Shown here in pieces: positions 14,326 through 14,425 of a stretch of 14,425 nucleotides of DNA. Both the position numbers and the translations under genes were made by a program. Origin of the DNA: TH-plancto1 sp031431195 (lineage in GTDB: Bacteria > Planctomycetota > Planctomycetia > Planctomycetales > Planctomycetaceae); the NCBI GenBank assembly GCA_031431195.1, contig JANPCU010000047.1:1-14425 (forward strand). Reading direction: 5' to 3'. Position 1 is the stretch's first letter. Each line of letters starts with the position of its first letter. The notes below the pieces were generated by a model. That model had not been told where the DNA came from. It saw only the letters and a list, made by a program, of their open reading frames with translations, and made no database searches.

Positions 14326-14425
14326 ATTGGACCAGTGGCAGGCGAGACAGCGATTTTGTAACTGTTAACCCCGCCGCACGCTCTGTGGGCGCAGGTTTGC
14401 ACGGTGCGTGAGGGATGCACGGGGA

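Overview
The window looks like a chromosomal segment of a planctomycete (phylum Planctomycetota). It has high GC and an enormous secreted multidomain protein joining ThuA-like, LamG-like, propeller and c-type heme modules, an architecture typical of Planctomycetota and Verrucomicrobia. It also carries short palindromic repeats I associate with planctomycete genomes, including the family containing GTGGGATAGGCTTCC and a GGCACGGA tandem array. No rRNA, tRNA or CRISPR array was seen. The phylum assignment rests on gene content and repeat style, not on a marker gene.

Layout. Positions 1-957 hold the 3' part of an IS4/Tn5-like insertion sequence whose right end resembles the Tn5 outside end. Positions 994-1061 hold two small inverted repeats. 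Positions 1047-1796 hold a 5'-truncated ISL3-family transposase. Next to this transposon graveyard, 1924-8616 encodes a 2230-residue exported protein with two ThuA-like domains, a LamG-like domain, a DUF6797-like region, a beta-propeller dehydrogenase-like domain, a PA14-like domain and five CxxCH heme sites. Its probable terminator hairpin (8648-8764) seems to have been invaded by a 71-bp palindromic element flanked by a 7-bp direct repeat. Converging on it is a UbiA-family prenyltransferase (8765-9628, minus), preceded on the same strand by a DUF3467-type protein (9821-10162, minus). A secreted alpha/beta hydrolase (10430-11425, plus) is divergent from the latter.

Positions 11426-12222 contain no confident gene. 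In order they hold a small hairpin, an AT-rich patch with a 12-bp palindrome, a roughly 94-bp imperfect inverted repeat, and two identical 29-bp repeats in inverted orientation. These enclose a lower-GC stretch with a small, apparently frameshifted reading frame. The distal 29-bp copy supplies the stop codon of a GlmL/MutL-family ATPase gene (12223-14067, minus). Upstream of that gene are the 8-bp tandem array, a small palindrome and a near-perfect 28-bp hairpin. I see nothing recognisable from 14335 to the end.

How the genes fit together. The genes do not form one obvious pathway. The large cytochrome-bearing protein and the exported hydrolase are both predicted to act outside the cytoplasm, probably on organic polymers or sugars with electron transfer to the respiratory chain. 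The UbiA-type enzyme belongs to quinone biosynthesis, which would supply that chain's mobile carrier. This link is an inference from function, not shown by operon structure. The main theme of the DNA outside genes is repeated palindromic elements that have landed in terminators, in coding linkers and across stop codons.
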